Shown here in pieces: positions 63,298-64,000 of a stretch of DNA of 64,000 nt; the first letter of the stretch is position 1, and each line of letters starts with the position of its first letter. The position numbers were made by a program, and so were the translations under genes. Below the pieces are notes generated by a model. That model saw nothing but the letters and a program-made list of their open reading frames with translations, made no database searches and was not told where the DNA came from. The DNA comes from Collinsella provencensis (GTDB lineage: Bacteria; Actinomycetota; Coriobacteriia; Coriobacteriales; Coriobacteriaceae): NCBI RefSeq assembly GCF_900199705.1, contig NZ_LT904908.1:1637007-1701006 (forward strand), read 5' to 3'.

Positions 63298-63336
63298 ATA
63301 AAACCCCCAAAGGCGAATGCCTCCGGGGGTTGGCTT
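63298..63336 (-). terminator. Terminator for the RHH gene
   Basis: On the minus strand AACCCCCGGAGG and CTTTGGGGGTT form a stem around CATTCGC, followed by TTATTTT. It lies about 75 bp after the ribbon-helix-helix gene. Confidence 0.75.
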
Positions 63337-63408
63337 TCACATATGGAGTGAGTGCCGCCCTGACTTTGCGTTGAGTTCGCGTTGGGCTCGCGACGCCCGC
63401 GGGGCCGC

Positions 63409-63600
63409 TTAGCCCTCATCGTCTTTGGACGCGCTTTTGGGTAAGGCTTCCTTTTTGGGAAGTCTTCCCGCGCGCTTGAGGGCGTCGCGCAAGATCCACT
63501 CGACCTGGCCGTTGGCGCTGCGCATCTCATCGTCCGCCCAGCGTTGGACGGCCTCCCATATGGCGGGGTCTATGCGAAGGGGGTATTGCTTGCGTGCCAT
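63409..63600 (-). CDS. Ribbon-helix-helix (Arc/CopG-like) protein
   Basis: This 63-residue protein begins MARKQYPLRIDPAIWEAVQR, a short beta strand followed by a helix, then WADDEMRSANGQVEWILRDAL, the second helix, and a basic tail. This is the Arc-type DNA-binding fold, usually a dimeric repressor. It lies about 100 bp after the SPFH-domain gene on the same strand, separated from it by a 35-bp palindrome. I have seen the pair SPFH then RHH in other Gram-positives, so they may form one unit. No toxin gene is next to it. Confidence 0.82.
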   Translation of the reverse strand: MARKQYPLRIDPAIWEAVQRWADDEMRSANGQVEWILRDALKRAGRLPKKEALPKSASKDDEG

Positions 63601-63658
63601 GACGTGCTTTCTTATCGAGCTGAGATGCGTGTAACTGGAACGATTCCAAGCGTATCAA

Positions 63659-63693
63659 AACCTCAGTTTAGGGACTGTCCCTAAACTGAGGTT
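63659..63693. repeat. 35-bp palindrome, variant copy 3
   Basis: Arms AACCTCAGTTTAGGGAC (63659-63675) and the complement (63677-63693) around one T. It differs from copies 1 and 2 by paired changes that keep the palindrome, which implies selection for the folded form. Confidence 0.9.
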
Positions 63694-63699
63694 GGGTGG

Positions 63700-64000
63700 T
63701 TAGTACAGAGAGCCTGCGTTCAGGACCGGGTGCGCCTCGGATTCACCGCAGAGCACCACCATGAGGTTGCTGGCCATCTGCGCCTTGCGCTCCTCGTCAA
63801 GCTCGATGGTGCCACCCGCGGCCATTTCCTTCACGGCCATGTCCACCATGGAGACGGCGCCCTCCACGATCTTCTTGCGCGCGGCGATGACGGCCTCGGC
63901 CTGCTGACGGCGCAGCATTGCTTGGGCGATCTCGGGTGCATAGGCGAGGTGCGTGAGGCGCGCGTCGTCGACCTCGACGCCGGCGGGCGCCAGGCGCATC
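63700..64000 (-). CDS. SPFH/band 7 domain protein, C-terminal part (partial)
   Basis: The frame is open to the right edge. The visible 100 residues contain [56 protein letters not shown] and a tail with [17 protein letters not shown]. This is the C-terminal end of the SPFH domain and its following coiled coil, as in prohibitin/stomatin-like proteins that assemble on membranes. The N-terminal anchor is outside the window. The next gene on the strand is the RHH protein. Confidence 0.85.
   Translation of the reverse strand, partial: MRLAPAGVEVDDARLTHLAYAPEIAQAMLRRQQAEAVIAARKKIVEGAVSMVDMAVKEMAAGGTIELDEERKAQMASNLMVVLCGESEAHPVLNAGSLY

Overview
The window reads as a GC-rich chromosomal segment from a gut actinobacterium of the Coriobacteriia, most like Collinsella. 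This is an inference from gene content: fused FeoA-FeoB, an actinobacterial DUF3516 helicase, rplJ-rplL behind an L10-type leader, asnS, a YbhJ-like hydratase, an Ltp-repeat surface protein and a stand-alone GMP synthetase subunit. No rRNA, tRNA, CRISPR array, prophage or intact transposase was found. Most genes are housekeeping or accessory single-copy genes, separated by intergenic regions unusually rich in palindromic, MITE-like repeats.

Layout. 1-1780: end of a DUF2130 gene, guaA (ATP pyrophosphatase part only) and a relic of a DUF4143 ATPase. 1818-6300: an RpiR-type regulator divergent from a mannose-family PTS operon (IIA, IIB, fused IIC-IID) plus a BtpA-like TIM-barrel protein; at least four copies of a 15-bp operator-like palindrome lie between them. 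6465-12703: a DUF3825 protein, a secreted nuclease, an MGMT-family protein, an FxLYD protein, and an HTH protein followed by a membrane Ser/Thr kinase. 12844-17157: feoAB, then rplJ-rplL with their leader. 17340-19789: an Ltp surface protein and about 1.4 kb of nested inverted repeats. 19790-24306: asnS and a TrpXYZ-like ABC operon. 24380-26130: a LURP-one-like protein and an sdpR-sdpI pair.

26239-34423 is a cluster biased to RNA and tRNA: DUF3516 helicase, TrmB, a Trm9-like methyltransferase and, divergent from it, a bacterial Elp3 translationally coupled to a spermidine-synthase-like methyltransferase. Elp3 and Trm9 act in sequence in eukaryotic tRNA wobble-uridine modification, so their pairing here suggests a bacterial cm5U-to-mcm5U pathway. 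This is the most interesting observation in the window. 34494-41838 holds a three-part TerB / BREX-like ATPase / Lhr-like helicase module, interrupted by a DUF4143 ATPase with its own palindromic operators.

42299-51416: hydratase, DUF554 protein, glutaredoxin, PurL-PurQ fusion and a flavin/PLP-fold oxidase. 51538-57331: a MacB-like ABC transporter, a broken phosphoesterase, an acetyltransferase and an orphan FtsX-like permease. 57474-64000: a region of decay and small regulators. It contains an AAA ATPase that lost its P-loop, a possible toxin relic, a YjdF protein behind a structured leader, four XRE-plus-membrane regulators (one frameshifted), three copies of a near-perfect 35-bp palindrome, a ribbon-helix-helix protein and the end of an SPFH protein.
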